Assembly: GCF_900112485.1 (NCBI RefSeq)
Contig: NZ_FOMG01000033.1
Span: 1-43,012 of the forward strand
Direction: 5' to 3'
Length of the DNA stretch: 43,012 nt
Origin: Clostridium uliginosum
GTDB lineage: Bacteria > Bacillota > Clostridia > Clostridiales > Clostridiaceae
In this document: in pieces, positions 24,426 to 33,937 of the stretch
How the letters are laid out: each line of letters starts with the position of its first letter
How positions within the stretch are numbered: position 1 is the stretch's first letter
Position numbers and translations under genes: made by a program
The notes under the pieces: model-generated
Databases searched by the model: none
The model's input: only the letters and a program-made list of their open reading frames with translations
Told to the model about the DNA's origin: nothing

Positions 24426-26210
24426 ATGGAAGAATTAAAAAAAAGAGCAGAAATTGATCCTAAGTTTAAGTGGAAAGTAGAAAAAATATATCAAAATCTT
24501 AAAGAGTGGGAAAAAGATTTTGAGGAATTAAAAAAAGAAGCTCCTAGATTAAAGGAGTTCTCAGGTAATTTAACAAGTGGAGAAAGCATATTAGAATATT
24601 TAAAAATTAATGAGAAAATATCAAGAAAAGCAGAGGTTTTATATGTTTATGCACATTTAAAATCTGATGAGGATACTTCAAATTCAACTTATCAAAGTTT
24701 AATGAGCAAGATTGATATATATATGGCAGAATTTTCAGGATATACAGCATTTTTTGTTCCGGAAATTTTAAGTTTAGAAGATGGATTTATCGAAAAAGAA
24801 ATAAAAAGGTTAGATGAATTAAAGAAATTTAAATTTTTATTTGATGATATTTTAAAAGAAAAACCTCATGTATTAACAAAAGATATGGAAGAATTATTAG
24901 CACTAGCTTCAGACTGCTTAGATGCCCCAGCAGCCATTCACAATATTTTAACAAATGCAGATATGACGTTTGGCAAGATAAAAAATGAAGAAGGAAAAGA
25001 GGTAGAGCTAACAGAAGGAAATTACTCATCTTTTATAAGAAGTAAGGATAGGGAAGTTAGAAAAATTGCATTTAAACAATTATTTGGAGAATATAAAAAA
25101 CTTCAAAATACATTAGCAACTTCTTTAACTTGTTCAATCAAAAATTTTAACTTTAGTAGTAAAGTTAGAAAGTATAATTCTGCTTTAGAAGCTTCATTAA
25201 AGCCTAATAACATACCATTAGATGTATATAGAAATGCAATAAAGGTTATGGATAATAATTTAGATTCTCTTCACAGATATATAGATATAAAAAAGAAACT
25301 TTTAGGATTAGATGAAATTCATATGTATGATTTATATGTTCCAGTTATTGAAACTCCAAAAGAAAAAGTTCAATTTAATGATGGAGTAAAAACAATATTA
25401 CAAGCATTAAAACCATTAGGTGATGAATATTTAAATATATTTAAAAGCGGAATAGAAGATGGTTGGATGGATATATATGAGAATAAAGGTAAAAAGGGCG
25501 GAGCATATTCTTGGGGTGGTTATGATACTATGCCTTATGTTCTATTGAACTATAACAATGAGTTAAATGATGTTTCTACCTTAGCTCATGAGATGGGTCA
25601 TTCAATTCATTCATATTATTCAAGAAAAGAACAACCATATTATTATGCAGGATATACACTATTTTGTGCAGAGGTTGCTTCAACAACGAATGAATCGTTA
25701 TTAATTCATTATTTAATAGAACAAGAAACTGATGAAAAGAAGAAAATGTATCTAATTAATCAAGAATTAGAACAAATAAGAACTACAGTATTTAGACAGT
25801 TAATGTTTGCAGAGTTTGAATTATATACTCATGATACTTTAGAAAAAGGAGTTCCATTAACTGCAGAAGATTACAATAAGGCATGGCATGATTTAAATGT
25901 TAAGTATTTTGGTGATAAGATAATAATTGATGAGGAGATTAATGTAGAATGGTCAAGAATTCCTCACTTTTATTCCGATTTTTATGTGTATCAATATGCT
26001 ACAGGATATGCAGCTGCCTCAGCTTTTTCTAATTCAATACTTAAAGGAAAAGAAGAAGCAGTACCAAAATATAAGAGTTTCTTAAAAGCTGGAGGAAGTG
26101 ATTATCCAATAAATATATTAAAAAATGCAGGAGTAGATATGACTACTGATGCGCCAATAGAAGCAACAATAAAAAGGTTCAATGAATTATTAAATATGAT
26201 AGATAAGTAA
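24426..26210 (+). CDS. pepF: Oligoendopeptidase F (M3 family zinc metallopeptidase)
   Basis: A 594-residue cytoplasmic peptidase that cleaves short peptides. The zinc motif HEMGH is at residues 388-392 (LAHEMGHSIHSYYS), and the third ligand is probably Glu416 in CAEVAST. The N-terminal helical domain and the C-terminal IPHFYSDFYVYQYATGYAAA segment are typical of PepF. I chose ATG 24426, 6 bp after the perfect AAGGAGG (24413-24419). The longer frame from 24399 would include the ribosome binding site. The length is normal for the family. The likely role is turnover of peptides from import or protein breakdown. Confidence 0.93.
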   Translation: MEELKKRAEIDPKFKWKVEKIYQNLKEWEKDFEELKKEAPRLKEFSGNLTSGESILEYLKINEKISRKAEVLYVYAHLKSDEDTSNSTYQSLMSKIDIYMAEFSGYTAFFVPEILSLEDGFIEKEIKRLDELKKFKFLFDDILKEKPHVLTKDMEELLALASDCLDAPAAIHNILTNADMTFGKIKNEEGKEVELTEGNYSSFIRSKDREVRKIAFKQLFGEYKKLQNTLATSLTCSIKNFNFSSKVRKYNSALEASLKPNNIPLDVYRNAIKVMDNNLDSLHRYIDIKKKLLGLDEIHMYDLYVPVIETPKEKVQFNDGVKTILQALKPLGDEYLNIFKSGIEDGWMDIYENKGKKGGAYSWGGYDTMPYVLLNYNNELNDVSTLAHEMGHSIHSYYSRKEQPYYYAGYTLFCAEVASTTNESLLIHYLIEQETDEKKKMYLINQELEQIRTTVFRQLMFAEFELYTHDTLEKGVPLTAEDYNKAWHDLNVKYFGDKIIIDEEINVEWSRIPHFYSDFYVYQYATGYAAASAFSNSILKGKEEAVPKYKSFLKAGGSDYPINILKNAGVDMTTDAPIEATIKRFNELLNMIDK

Positions 26211-26238
26211 ATAAAGTATGTATAAATTTAATAAATAA

Positions 26239-26300
26239 CGCATCTAAAAAAACAACAGTCCAATATAGTAGATTATTCACCAGTTGTTTTTGAAGATGCC
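26239..26300 (+). mobile_element. MITE-like repeat, short form (62 bp)
   Basis: CGCATCTAAAAAAACAAC...GTTGTTTTTGAAGATGCC, flanked by TAA (26236-26238) and TAA (26301-26303). It starts 25 bp after the pepF stop. Confidence 0.65.
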
Positions 26301-26362
26301 TAAGTATTATTTTAAAAGAAGAATAAAATAATATATCATAATTTAATAAACTTATGATATAA

Positions 26363-26519
26363 GGCACATTCAAAAAAATAATAGATCAGTATGCTTGTCT
26401 ATTTTGCGTCATACTGCGTCGACCAATTCAGATAATAACTTGCTATTAACTGAACTTGTCTCCTTGCCTGACACCAAATATACGATGCATCTTTGGTCTA
26501 TTATTTTCTTTCATGTGCC
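26363..26519 (-). mobile_element. MITE-like palindromic repeat, full, inverted orientation (157 bp)
   Basis: Termini GGCACATTCAAAA...TTCTTTCATGTGCC. It is the reverse orientation of the copies at 11749 or 15542. It is flanked by TAA (26360-26362) and TAA (26520-26522). Internal TTTTGCGTCATACTGCG and ATACGATGCATCTTTGG blocks are shared with the copy at 29427. Confidence 0.85.
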
Positions 26520-26590
26520 TAATACTCAGAATTTTAAAATTTAAGAATTTGTTTTAAATGTGAGGTTAGAATATATAGTATATATAAAGA

Positions 26591-26630
26591 GCTGTCTTAA
26601 AATAAAAAGTTTAAGGCAGCCTATTTTATT
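26591..26630. terminator. Stem-loop with T-rich tail upstream of the rhomboid gene
   Basis: GCTGTCTTAAA (26591-26601) pairs with TTTAAGGCAGC (26610-26620), with one G-U pair, followed by CTATTTTATT. It may be a terminator or part of the rhomboid leader. Confidence 0.5.
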
Positions 26631-26657
26631 AAAATAAAAAATATTGGCTATGTAACA

Positions 26658-26680
26658 ATATCAACACGATTTTAAAACAG
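26658..26680 (+). repeat. Copy 1 of the TATCAACACGATTTTAAAAC motif
   Basis: ATATCAACACGATTTTAAAA lies just upstream of the ribosome binding site of the rhomboid gene. Near-identical copies are at 37840-37861 (upstream of recJ) and 41682-41705 (inverted). Confidence 0.5.
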
Positions 26681-26713
26681 AATCAATATTTAAAGGGGGT
26701 ATAGCAAGAGGAA

Positions 26714-27697
26714 ATGAAAGATTTAGAGAAAAATTTGTATAAATATTTAATTGATAAAGAAAATTTTTATATGAAACAATATTTTAGTAATTTTCATAAA
26801 GAAGAATATTTTATTGGAATTAAGGAATTAAAAGACGGAATATATTGTGTGTTAGTAACCAGAGAGGAAGATGAAGAAATAAATCTTCAAGAAGCTCTTG
26901 AATATGTTAAAACATTAAAAAAACCATTTTTATTTAATTTAGTTGTTTTATCAAATGGAGAATATATAGGAAATAACTATTCTTATGTAAATAAGATAGT
27001 CATAAATGAAAAAGATTACAGTGAGATTTTATGTGATGATTTATGTACTCCACTAAAAAATATAATTAACAAAGTTAATAACAAAAAACAATTTAAAGCA
27101 GATAAATTCAAGAAAAACAAACTAAGTACACTTATATTGATTGTTATAAATATTATAATTTTTATAATAACTGCAATATTATCTAAAAATATATTCTCTA
27201 TTGATATAAATGTGTTGATAAAGTTTGGAGCAAAATATAATGAGTTTATTTATCAAGGTGAAATTTGGAGATTGTTAACTTGTGCATTTTTACATGGAGG
27301 AATAGTTCATATAGCTTTTAATATGTATGCATTATATATATTAGGGCCACAAGTTGAAAAGATTTATGGTATAAAAAGTTATTTAACTATATATTTTATA
27401 GCTTGTATAACATCAAGCTTGTTAGGTCTTTTAATTAATAAATATACTATATCTGTAGGAGCTTCAGGTGGAATATTTGGACTCTTAGGAGCAATACTAG
27501 TATTTGGAATAAGGGAAAGACATAAAATAGAAAAGGGATATATATCAAATTTAATAGGTTTAATAGTATTCAATTTAATGATTGGTTTAAGAGTAGCTAA
27601 TATAGATAATCTTGGACATATTGGAGGGTTTATTGGTGGAGTAATTTCTTCATATCTTATTTTAATTATATGTAAAGGAAAGATATTTAATAATTAA
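26714..27697 (+). CDS. Rhomboid-family intramembrane serine protease
   Basis: A 327-residue protein. Residues 1-135 are a soluble acidic N-terminal domain of unknown role, followed by a Lys-rich linker. Residues of about 140-325 hold six or seven membrane spans. The catalytic dyad is Ser251 in GASGGIFGLLG and His302 in LGHIGGFIGG. The conserved HGGIVHIAFNMYAL loop-helix (about 196-209) is also present. It cleaves membrane proteins within the bilayer; substrates are unknown. The ribosome binding site is unclear: AGAGGA is only 1-2 bp from the ATG and AAAGGGGGT is about 14 bp away. Confidence 0.88.
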   Translation: MKDLEKNLYKYLIDKENFYMKQYFSNFHKEEYFIGIKELKDGIYCVLVTREEDEEINLQEALEYVKTLKKPFLFNLVVLSNGEYIGNNYSYVNKIVINEKDYSEILCDDLCTPLKNIINKVNNKKQFKADKFKKNKLSTLILIVINIIIFIITAILSKNIFSIDINVLIKFGAKYNEFIYQGEIWRLLTCAFLHGGIVHIAFNMYALYILGPQVEKIYGIKSYLTIYFIACITSSLLGLLINKYTISVGASGGIFGLLGAILVFGIRERHKIEKGYISNLIGLIVFNLMIGLRVANIDNLGHIGGFIGGVISSYLILIICKGKIFNN

Positions 27698-27809
27698 TAA
27701 CAAAACAGTAAATATAGTGATGAATTGATAAAATTTAACTAATATATATAATTTTATGGCAAAGATATTGAATTTAATGTATTATTATATAATAATTACA
27801 AAATTTAAA

Positions 27810-27877
27810 GCATTGTCTTCCTTGTCTAGTTCAAAAAAATTTACGAATATTTGACTAGTTATTTATTTTACAATGCC
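27810..27877 (+). mobile_element. Truncated or diverged MITE-like repeat, ACAATGCC subtype
   Basis: CTTCCTTGTCTAGTTCAAAA...TTTGACTAGTTATTTATT...TTACAATGCC, followed by TTA, closely matches 42325-42393. A partial inverse of the end (GCATTGT) is at 27810. The right arm also recurs at 33611 and 39675. Confidence 0.55.
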
Positions 27878-27898
27878 TTAATTGAGTGTAAATTTTAA

Positions 27899-29260
<1,362 letters not shown>

Positions 29261-29298
29261 TAAAAATTAAAAAGAATATAAAAGTATAAAATTTACCT

Positions 29299-29340
29299 AG
29301 CCTCTAAATTTATTAATTTATTTTTTAAAATTTAGAGGCT
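29299..29340 (+). terminator. gdhA terminator hairpin
   Basis: AGCCTCTAAATTT (29299-29311) pairs with AAATTTAGAGGCT (29328-29340), a 13-bp stem with a 16-nt loop, 38 bp after the stop. The following T-run is short (TTTAAAAT). Confidence 0.65.
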
Positions 29341-29426
29341 TTAAAATATAGTAAATAAAAAAACTAAGTTAGTATATAAAAAATTATTGATAAATATATT
29401 ACTATAAGGGTAATATATTTATATAA

Positions 29427-29584
29427 GGCACATTCAAAAAATAAATAGACTAGTATGCTTGTCTATTTTGCGTCATACTGCGTCGGAAAATTCAGCTAAT
29501 AACTTGTTGTTAACTGAACTTGCCAACTTGCCCTTGTACCAAATATACAACGCATCTTTGGTCTATTATTTTCTTTCTTGTGCC
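29427..29584 (-). mobile_element. MITE-like palindromic repeat, full, inverted orientation (158 bp)
   Basis: Termini GGCACATTCAAAA...TTTCTTTCTTGTGCC, nearly identical to the copy at 26363-26519 along most of its length. The flanks are TAA (29424-29426) and GAA (29585-29587), one mismatch. High identity between the two copies suggests recent spread. Confidence 0.82.
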
Positions 29585-29818
29585 GAAGAGTAAAGTTTAA
29601 AGTTAAAATAACTATAAAAAGTTAGTTATTTGTAAAGATGAAAATATTATGGTAAATGATTACATAAAACGCAAATTAAACAATCTTAATTTTATTTTAA
29701 GAAATACATACTTGATTTTTTATTTATATTGAAATATATTAGATAAAGATGTAGTTAAAATGTGTATATAAAATAATAAATGAAAAATAATTTTCATTTA
29801 GCATTAGGAGTGAATGTG

Positions 29819-31207
29819 ATGGGAAAATACATTTTTACCATAACAGCTGTATTTCAGATATTAATTTTTACATTAACATGTTATTATATGGTTTTAGGTA
29901 TTGTAGGACTTTTTAGAAAAAAAGAAAAAAAAGATTATACTTCAAAGAAAAAGTTTGCTTTATTAATTGCAGCTCATAATGAGGAAGTAGTTATTAGTCG
30001 GCTTATAGAAAGTATGTTAAATCTTGATTATCCTAAAGATATGTATGATATTTTTGTAATAGCAGATAATTGTACTGATAATACTGCTAAAATTGCAAAA
30101 AAATATTCAGTAAATGTTTGTGAAAGATTTGAAAAAGATAAAAGAGGCAAGGGTTATGCGCTAGAATGGATGTTTGCAAAATTATTTAAAATGAAAAAAC
30201 AATATGATGCAATAGGTATATTTGATGCTGATAATCTTGTACATAAAGATTTCTTAAAAGAAATTGACTTTAAGATGTCACAAGGTTACAAAGTTGTACA
30301 AGGGTATATTGACAGTAAAAATCCTGAAGATTCTTGGATAGCATGTGCTTATTCAATAGCTTTTTGGACACAAAATAGAATGTTTCAATTAGCAAGGGCA
30401 AATGTTGGATTTTCTAATCAAATTGGAGGTACAGGGTTTGCTATAGATACTAATACTTTAAAAGATTTAGGTTGGGGAGCTACTTGCTTAACAGAAGATT
30501 TAGAATTTACATGTAAGCTTGTTTTAAATGGAGAAAAAGTAGGCTGGGCTCATGATGCAATTATTTATGATGAAAAGCCTTTAAAATTGGCTCAATCTTG
30601 GACTCAACGAAAAAGATGGATGCAAGGTTTTACAGATGTTGCTTCAAGATACTTTTTTAAATTGGTGAAGAAATCTATCAAAGAAAGAAAATGGTACATT
30701 TTTGATTGTGCTTTATATGTACTACAACCATTTACTACTTTGATGTTGGCTATATCAGCTATATTAACAATAATACAAGTAGATTCACCAGGTTTAAATA
30801 TATTTATTTTAAGTTATTTATTTAGTGATATCGGGTGGAAGGTTTTTGCTTTAGTTCAATTTTTAATTACACCATTAATATTAGCTTTAGAAGAAAAAAT
30901 TTCAAAAGCATTTTTATTTATGATGGTTTTATACTCAAGTAATGTATTTGTTATTCCTTACGTACTAAGAGGAATGGGAAGTTATACTGTTTCCATTTTA
31001 GTAACTTTAGGATTTAATTTAATCTTTTTACTTATGGTATTAGTTTTCTTAGGAAAAAAGAACTTAGTGTTATTCTTTAGATTTTTATTATATGGCTTAT
31101 ATACAGTAACTTGGATACCAATTACTATTCAAGGAATATTAAATAAGAATAATAAGGAATGGAATCATACTAAACATGTTAGAAACATTGAGATATACGA
31201 TGTGTAA
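29819..31207 (+). CDS. Membrane glycosyltransferase, family 2
   Basis: A 462-residue protein. One membrane span at residues 5-30 is followed by a GT2 catalytic domain and about four C-terminal spans (from residue 310). Catalytic motifs are LIAAHNEE (49-56), DADN (136-139), TED (225-227) and QRKRW (263-267, the QxxRW motif of processive synthases). This layout suits polymerising enzymes that make extracellular polysaccharide from UDP-sugars, such as cellulose- or PNAG-like synthases. The sugar is unknown. I chose ATG 29819, 8 bp after AGGAG (29806-29810); the longer frame from 29780 lacks a ribosome binding site. The gene stands alone. Confidence 0.82.
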   Translation: MGKYIFTITAVFQILIFTLTCYYMVLGIVGLFRKKEKKDYTSKKKFALLIAAHNEEVVISRLIESMLNLDYPKDMYDIFVIADNCTDNTAKIAKKYSVNVCERFEKDKRGKGYALEWMFAKLFKMKKQYDAIGIFDADNLVHKDFLKEIDFKMSQGYKVVQGYIDSKNPEDSWIACAYSIAFWTQNRMFQLARANVGFSNQIGGTGFAIDTNTLKDLGWGATCLTEDLEFTCKLVLNGEKVGWAHDAIIYDEKPLKLAQSWTQRKRWMQGFTDVASRYFFKLVKKSIKERKWYIFDCALYVLQPFTTLMLAISAILTIIQVDSPGLNIFILSYLFSDIGWKVFALVQFLITPLILALEEKISKAFLFMMVLYSSNVFVIPYVLRGMGSYTVSILVTLGFNLIFLLMVLVFLGKKNLVLFFRFLLYGLYTVTWIPITIQGILNKNNKEWNHTKHVRNIEIYDV

Positions 31208-31253
31208 TTTAATTACTAACAGTGAAAAACATATTATATAATTAGTAATATAA

Positions 31254-31330
31254 AAGAGTGCTTATTAAAGGTTGGTTTAAGATTTATTGTCTTATTCTTT
31301 AACGAAATAATATAGTGCTCTTATTTTTGT
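31254..31330 (+). terminator. Extended stem-loop after the glycosyltransferase gene
   Basis: AAGAGTGC (31254-31261) can pair with GTGCTCTT (31315-31322) through two wobble pairs. ATTTTTGTG follows. The 53-nt interior contains smaller pairings (TTAAAG with CTTTAA), so it is an imperfect terminator candidate. Confidence 0.4.
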
Positions 31331-31371
31331 GTTAATATAGAAAATTTTTTAATAGGGCTAAGTATTATATT

Positions 31372-31400
31372 TTGACATTGGTTGTAAAATAAAGTATATT
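31372..31400 (+). promoter_or_regulatory. Strong sigma-A promoter upstream of parE
   Basis: A perfect TTGACA (31372-31377) and TATATT (31395-31400) are separated by exactly 17 bp. Confidence 0.7.
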
Positions 31401-31660
31401 CTTATAGTGAAGTAGTACATAAGTTCGCTTATTTAAATATTAAAAGATTAATTAAGTTAAAATAAAGGGTTTTCAACCTAAAGTATATAATACATATCAA
31501 ATAATAAAGTAATTTTTATAATGGCTAGACATAGGCAAAGTAAACTTAAATAAATCAAAATTAACTAAATATATTATGGACAGGTAAGTTGTGTAATTTA
31601 TTTGGAGATGTCTTAATTCTAAATATACACATTTGTCTATATGTTCTACAGGAGGATATT

Positions 31661-33610
31661 ATGGAATTGAAAAACAGTAATTATGATGTAACCGACTTAA
31701 CATCTTTAGAAAAATTAGAACCAGTAAGAATTAGACCAGGAATGTATATAGGTTCTACTGGAACTAAAGGCTTACATCATTGTATATGGGAAATAATAGA
31801 TAACTCTATAGATGAAATAACTAATGGATTTGGAGATAAAATAAGTATAATTTTAAATGAAGATAAGAGTATTACAATTAGTGATAATGGAAGAGGAATA
31901 CCTACGGGGATACATCCAGTTAAGAAAAAATCTGGAGTTGAAATGGTATTTACAGAATTGCATACAGGAGGAAAATTTGATAATAAGAATTATAAAACTT
32001 CTGGTGGACTTCATGGTGTTGGAGCAGCAGTTGTAAATGCGTTATCAAAATGGCTTGAGGTAGAAATTCATCAAAATGGTAATATATATAGACAACGATT
32101 TGAGTATGCTTTAGATAAGCAATTAAAGAAAAACATGCCTGGTACTCCAGTATCTAAGTTACAGATAATAGGCAATACAAAAGAAAATGGAACAAAAGTT
32201 ACTTTTAAACCAGATGATGAAATTTTTTCAACAGTGGAGTTTAAATTTGATATTATAGATAGTAGACTACAAGAACTAGCATTTCAAAATAAAGGTGTTA
32301 GATTAGAACTTATAGATAGAAGAAAAGATGAAGAAGTTAAAAAAGAATATTATTCGGAAAATGGACTTTTAGATTTTATTCATTATTTAAATGAGAGTAA
32401 GACAGTAATTCATGATACACCTATTATGTTTGATGGGGAAAGAACAGTAAACAATATTCAAATGGAAGGAGAAGTATGTATTCAATTCACAGATTCTTCA
32501 ACAGAATATATAGCAAGTTATGTAAATAACATTCCTACAACTGAAGCTGGAACCCATGAAACAGGATTTAAAACTGGAATGACAAGAGCTTTTAAGGAAT
32601 GGGCTAAAAAACTTAACTTAATTAAAGAAAAAGATAAAGAATTTGAAGGAAATGATTTAAGAGAAGGAATTACTGCAATACTTAGAATTAAGATTACGAA
32701 TCCTATATTTGAAGGACAAACTAAAACAAAGCTTGGAAATAATGAAGCATATACTATGATGAATGATTTAGTTTATACTAAATTTTCAGAATGGATTGAA
32801 GATAATAAGCCATTAGCAACAGTCTTAATTAATAATGCTTTAGAATCAGCAAAGAGAAGAGATAAAATCAAGAAAATAAATGAAGCAGAAAAGAAGAAAG
32901 TTGGAATAGGAACATCACCTTTAGCTGGAAAAGTGGCTGTATGTACTCTAAAGGACAAAACTGTTAATGAGTTTATAGTAGTTGAGGGAGATTCGGCTGG
33001 AGGTTCAGCAAAGCAAGCAAGAGATAGAAGATTTCAAACTATAATGCCTTCTAAAGGAAAGATAATGAATACAGAAAAGCAAAAGCTTGAAAATGTTTTA
33101 GCTTCAGAGGAATTAAAAATATTTAATACAGCTATTGGAACTGGAACCTTAGAAAATTATAAGCAAGAAGATATGAAATACGATAAAATAATAATAATGA
33201 GTGATGCTGATGTTGATGGATATCATATTAGAACATTATGGATGACTTATATTTATAGATATATGAGACCTTTAATAGCGAATGGACATCTTTATTTAGC
33301 GCAACCTCCATTATATAAGGTCTATAAAGTGAATAAGGGTGGAGAAACAATTAAATATGCTTATAGTGATGATGAATTAGAGGCAGCTAAGAAGAAGATT
33401 GGAAAGGGAGCATTAATTCAAAGATACAAAGGACTTGGAGAAATGAATCCTGATCAATTATGGGAAACTACTTTAAATCCATCAACTAGAACACTTATGC
33501 AGGTAACTATAGAAGATGCTGCAAAGGCTGAAAAGATGATATCACTCTTGATGGGAGATATAGTAGAACCTAGAAAAAATTATATGTATAAGTACGGAGA
33601 ATTTAACTAA
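31661..33610 (+). CDS. parE: DNA topoisomerase IV subunit B-like protein (type IIA)
   Basis: A 649-residue ATPase subunit of a type IIA topoisomerase. The GHKL ATP site shows EIIDNSIDE, DNGRGIPTGIH and GGLHGVGAAVVNALS. The ATP-lid Lys is in QTKTKLGN. The TOPRIM domain has EGDSAGG (442-448) and DADVDG (515-520), and the end carries RYKGLGEMNPDQLWETT. It works with the parC product to decatenate and relax DNA. I chose ATG 31661, 5 bp after GGAGG; a longer GTG frame from 31589 adds 24 unrelated residues. Pairing with a subunit A that lacks the GyrA box argues for Topo IV rather than gyrase. Its TAA stop is also one flank of a small repeat element. Confidence 0.88.
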   Translation: MELKNSNYDVTDLTSLEKLEPVRIRPGMYIGSTGTKGLHHCIWEIIDNSIDEITNGFGDKISIILNEDKSITISDNGRGIPTGIHPVKKKSGVEMVFTELHTGGKFDNKNYKTSGGLHGVGAAVVNALSKWLEVEIHQNGNIYRQRFEYALDKQLKKNMPGTPVSKLQIIGNTKENGTKVTFKPDDEIFSTVEFKFDIIDSRLQELAFQNKGVRLELIDRRKDEEVKKEYYSENGLLDFIHYLNESKTVIHDTPIMFDGERTVNNIQMEGEVCIQFTDSSTEYIASYVNNIPTTEAGTHETGFKTGMTRAFKEWAKKLNLIKEKDKEFEGNDLREGITAILRIKITNPIFEGQTKTKLGNNEAYTMMNDLVYTKFSEWIEDNKPLATVLINNALESAKRRDKIKKINEAEKKKVGIGTSPLAGKVAVCTLKDKTVNEFIVVEGDSAGGSAKQARDRRFQTIMPSKGKIMNTEKQKLENVLASEELKIFNTAIGTGTLENYKQEDMKYDKIIIMSDADVDGYHIRTLWMTYIYRYMRPLIANGHLYLAQPPLYKVYKVNKGGETIKYAYSDDELEAAKKKIGKGALIQRYKGLGEMNPDQLWETTLNPSTRTLMQVTIEDAAKAEKMISLLMGDIVEPRKNYMYKYGEFN

Positions 33611-33645
33611 GGAATATTTTGACTAGTTATTTTTTTAAATATTCC
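33611..33645. mobile_element. Smallest two-ended MITE-like copy (35 bp), abutting the parE stop codon
   Basis: GGAATATTT and AAATATTCC are 9-bp terminal inverted repeats around TGACTAGTTATTTTTTT. The flanks are TAA (33608-33610, the parE stop codon itself) and TAA (33646-33648). Confidence 0.6.
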
Positions 33646-33676
33646 TAATAAAAAATGCTCAATGCACAATTAATTA

Positions 33677-33700
33677 AAAAACTCCCTTATGGGAGTTTTT
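33677..33700 (+). terminator. parE terminator
   Basis: A perfect 10-bp stem AAAAACTCCC / GGGAGTTTTT with a TTAT tetraloop. It separates parE from parC transcriptionally, so the parC leader downstream probably has its own promoter. Confidence 0.85.
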
Positions 33701-33776
33701 AAAAAATATATATTTTAAAATTTTCAAGAGAATTTTAACAATACATTGTGAATGGGACATTATTAAGTGATTCTTA

Positions 33777-33890
33777 CGTTTAGATGGAGCTTTTTTATGA
33801 GAAATACTCTCTCCATCTGAGCCTTAGAAGAACTTGTTCAGGTGTGTAGCAGTGCTTAGCCCCAACTTTGATAGAAGATGGAGGCGTTGG
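33777..33890 (+). ncRNA. Structured leader candidate upstream of parC
   Basis: About 115 bp that are visibly more GC-rich than surrounding intergenic DNA. AGATGGAG (33782-33789) pairs with CTCCATCT (33811-33818), extendable to about 11 bp. The same AGATGGAG recurs at 33876-33883, so CTCCATCT could pair with either copy. CCAAC (33862-33866) pairs with GTTGG (33886-33890), enclosing the second copy. GAACTTGTTC (33830-33839) is a small hairpin. ATGGAG at 33925-33930, within the parC ribosome binding site, is also complementary to CTCCAT. It could be a cis-regulatory RNA or the end of an old mobile element. I do not recognise an Rfam family. Confidence 0.45.
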
Positions 33891-33937
33891 TAATGTTGCA
33901 ATTGGATAAATTACTAAAGTAAGAATGGAGAAATATT

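Larger units (their letters stand above)
26211..26713. other. 503-bp intergenic region rich in repeats
   Basis: It holds a short and a full MITE-like element, a terminator and one copy of the ATTTTAAAAC-type motif, all listed separately. No open reading frame with a ribosome binding site is evident. Confidence 0.6.
29261..29818. other. 558-bp intergenic region between gdhA and the glycosyltransferase gene
   Basis: It contains the gdhA hairpin and a full MITE-like element. From 29585 to 29818 I see only AT-rich DNA, presumably holding the glycosyltransferase promoter. Confidence 0.55.
31208..31660. other. 453-bp intergenic region with the parE promoter and a long leader
   Basis: It contains a stem-loop (31254-31322) likely ending the glycosyltransferase transcript, a strong promoter at 31372-31400 and a leader of about 250 nt before parE. 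I see no conserved riboswitch motif in the leader. Confidence 0.55.

Noticed and set aside
31401..31660. Riboswitch in the long parE leader
   Set aside because: No conserved aptamer motif and low GC throughout; nothing to support structure beyond AT-rich noise.
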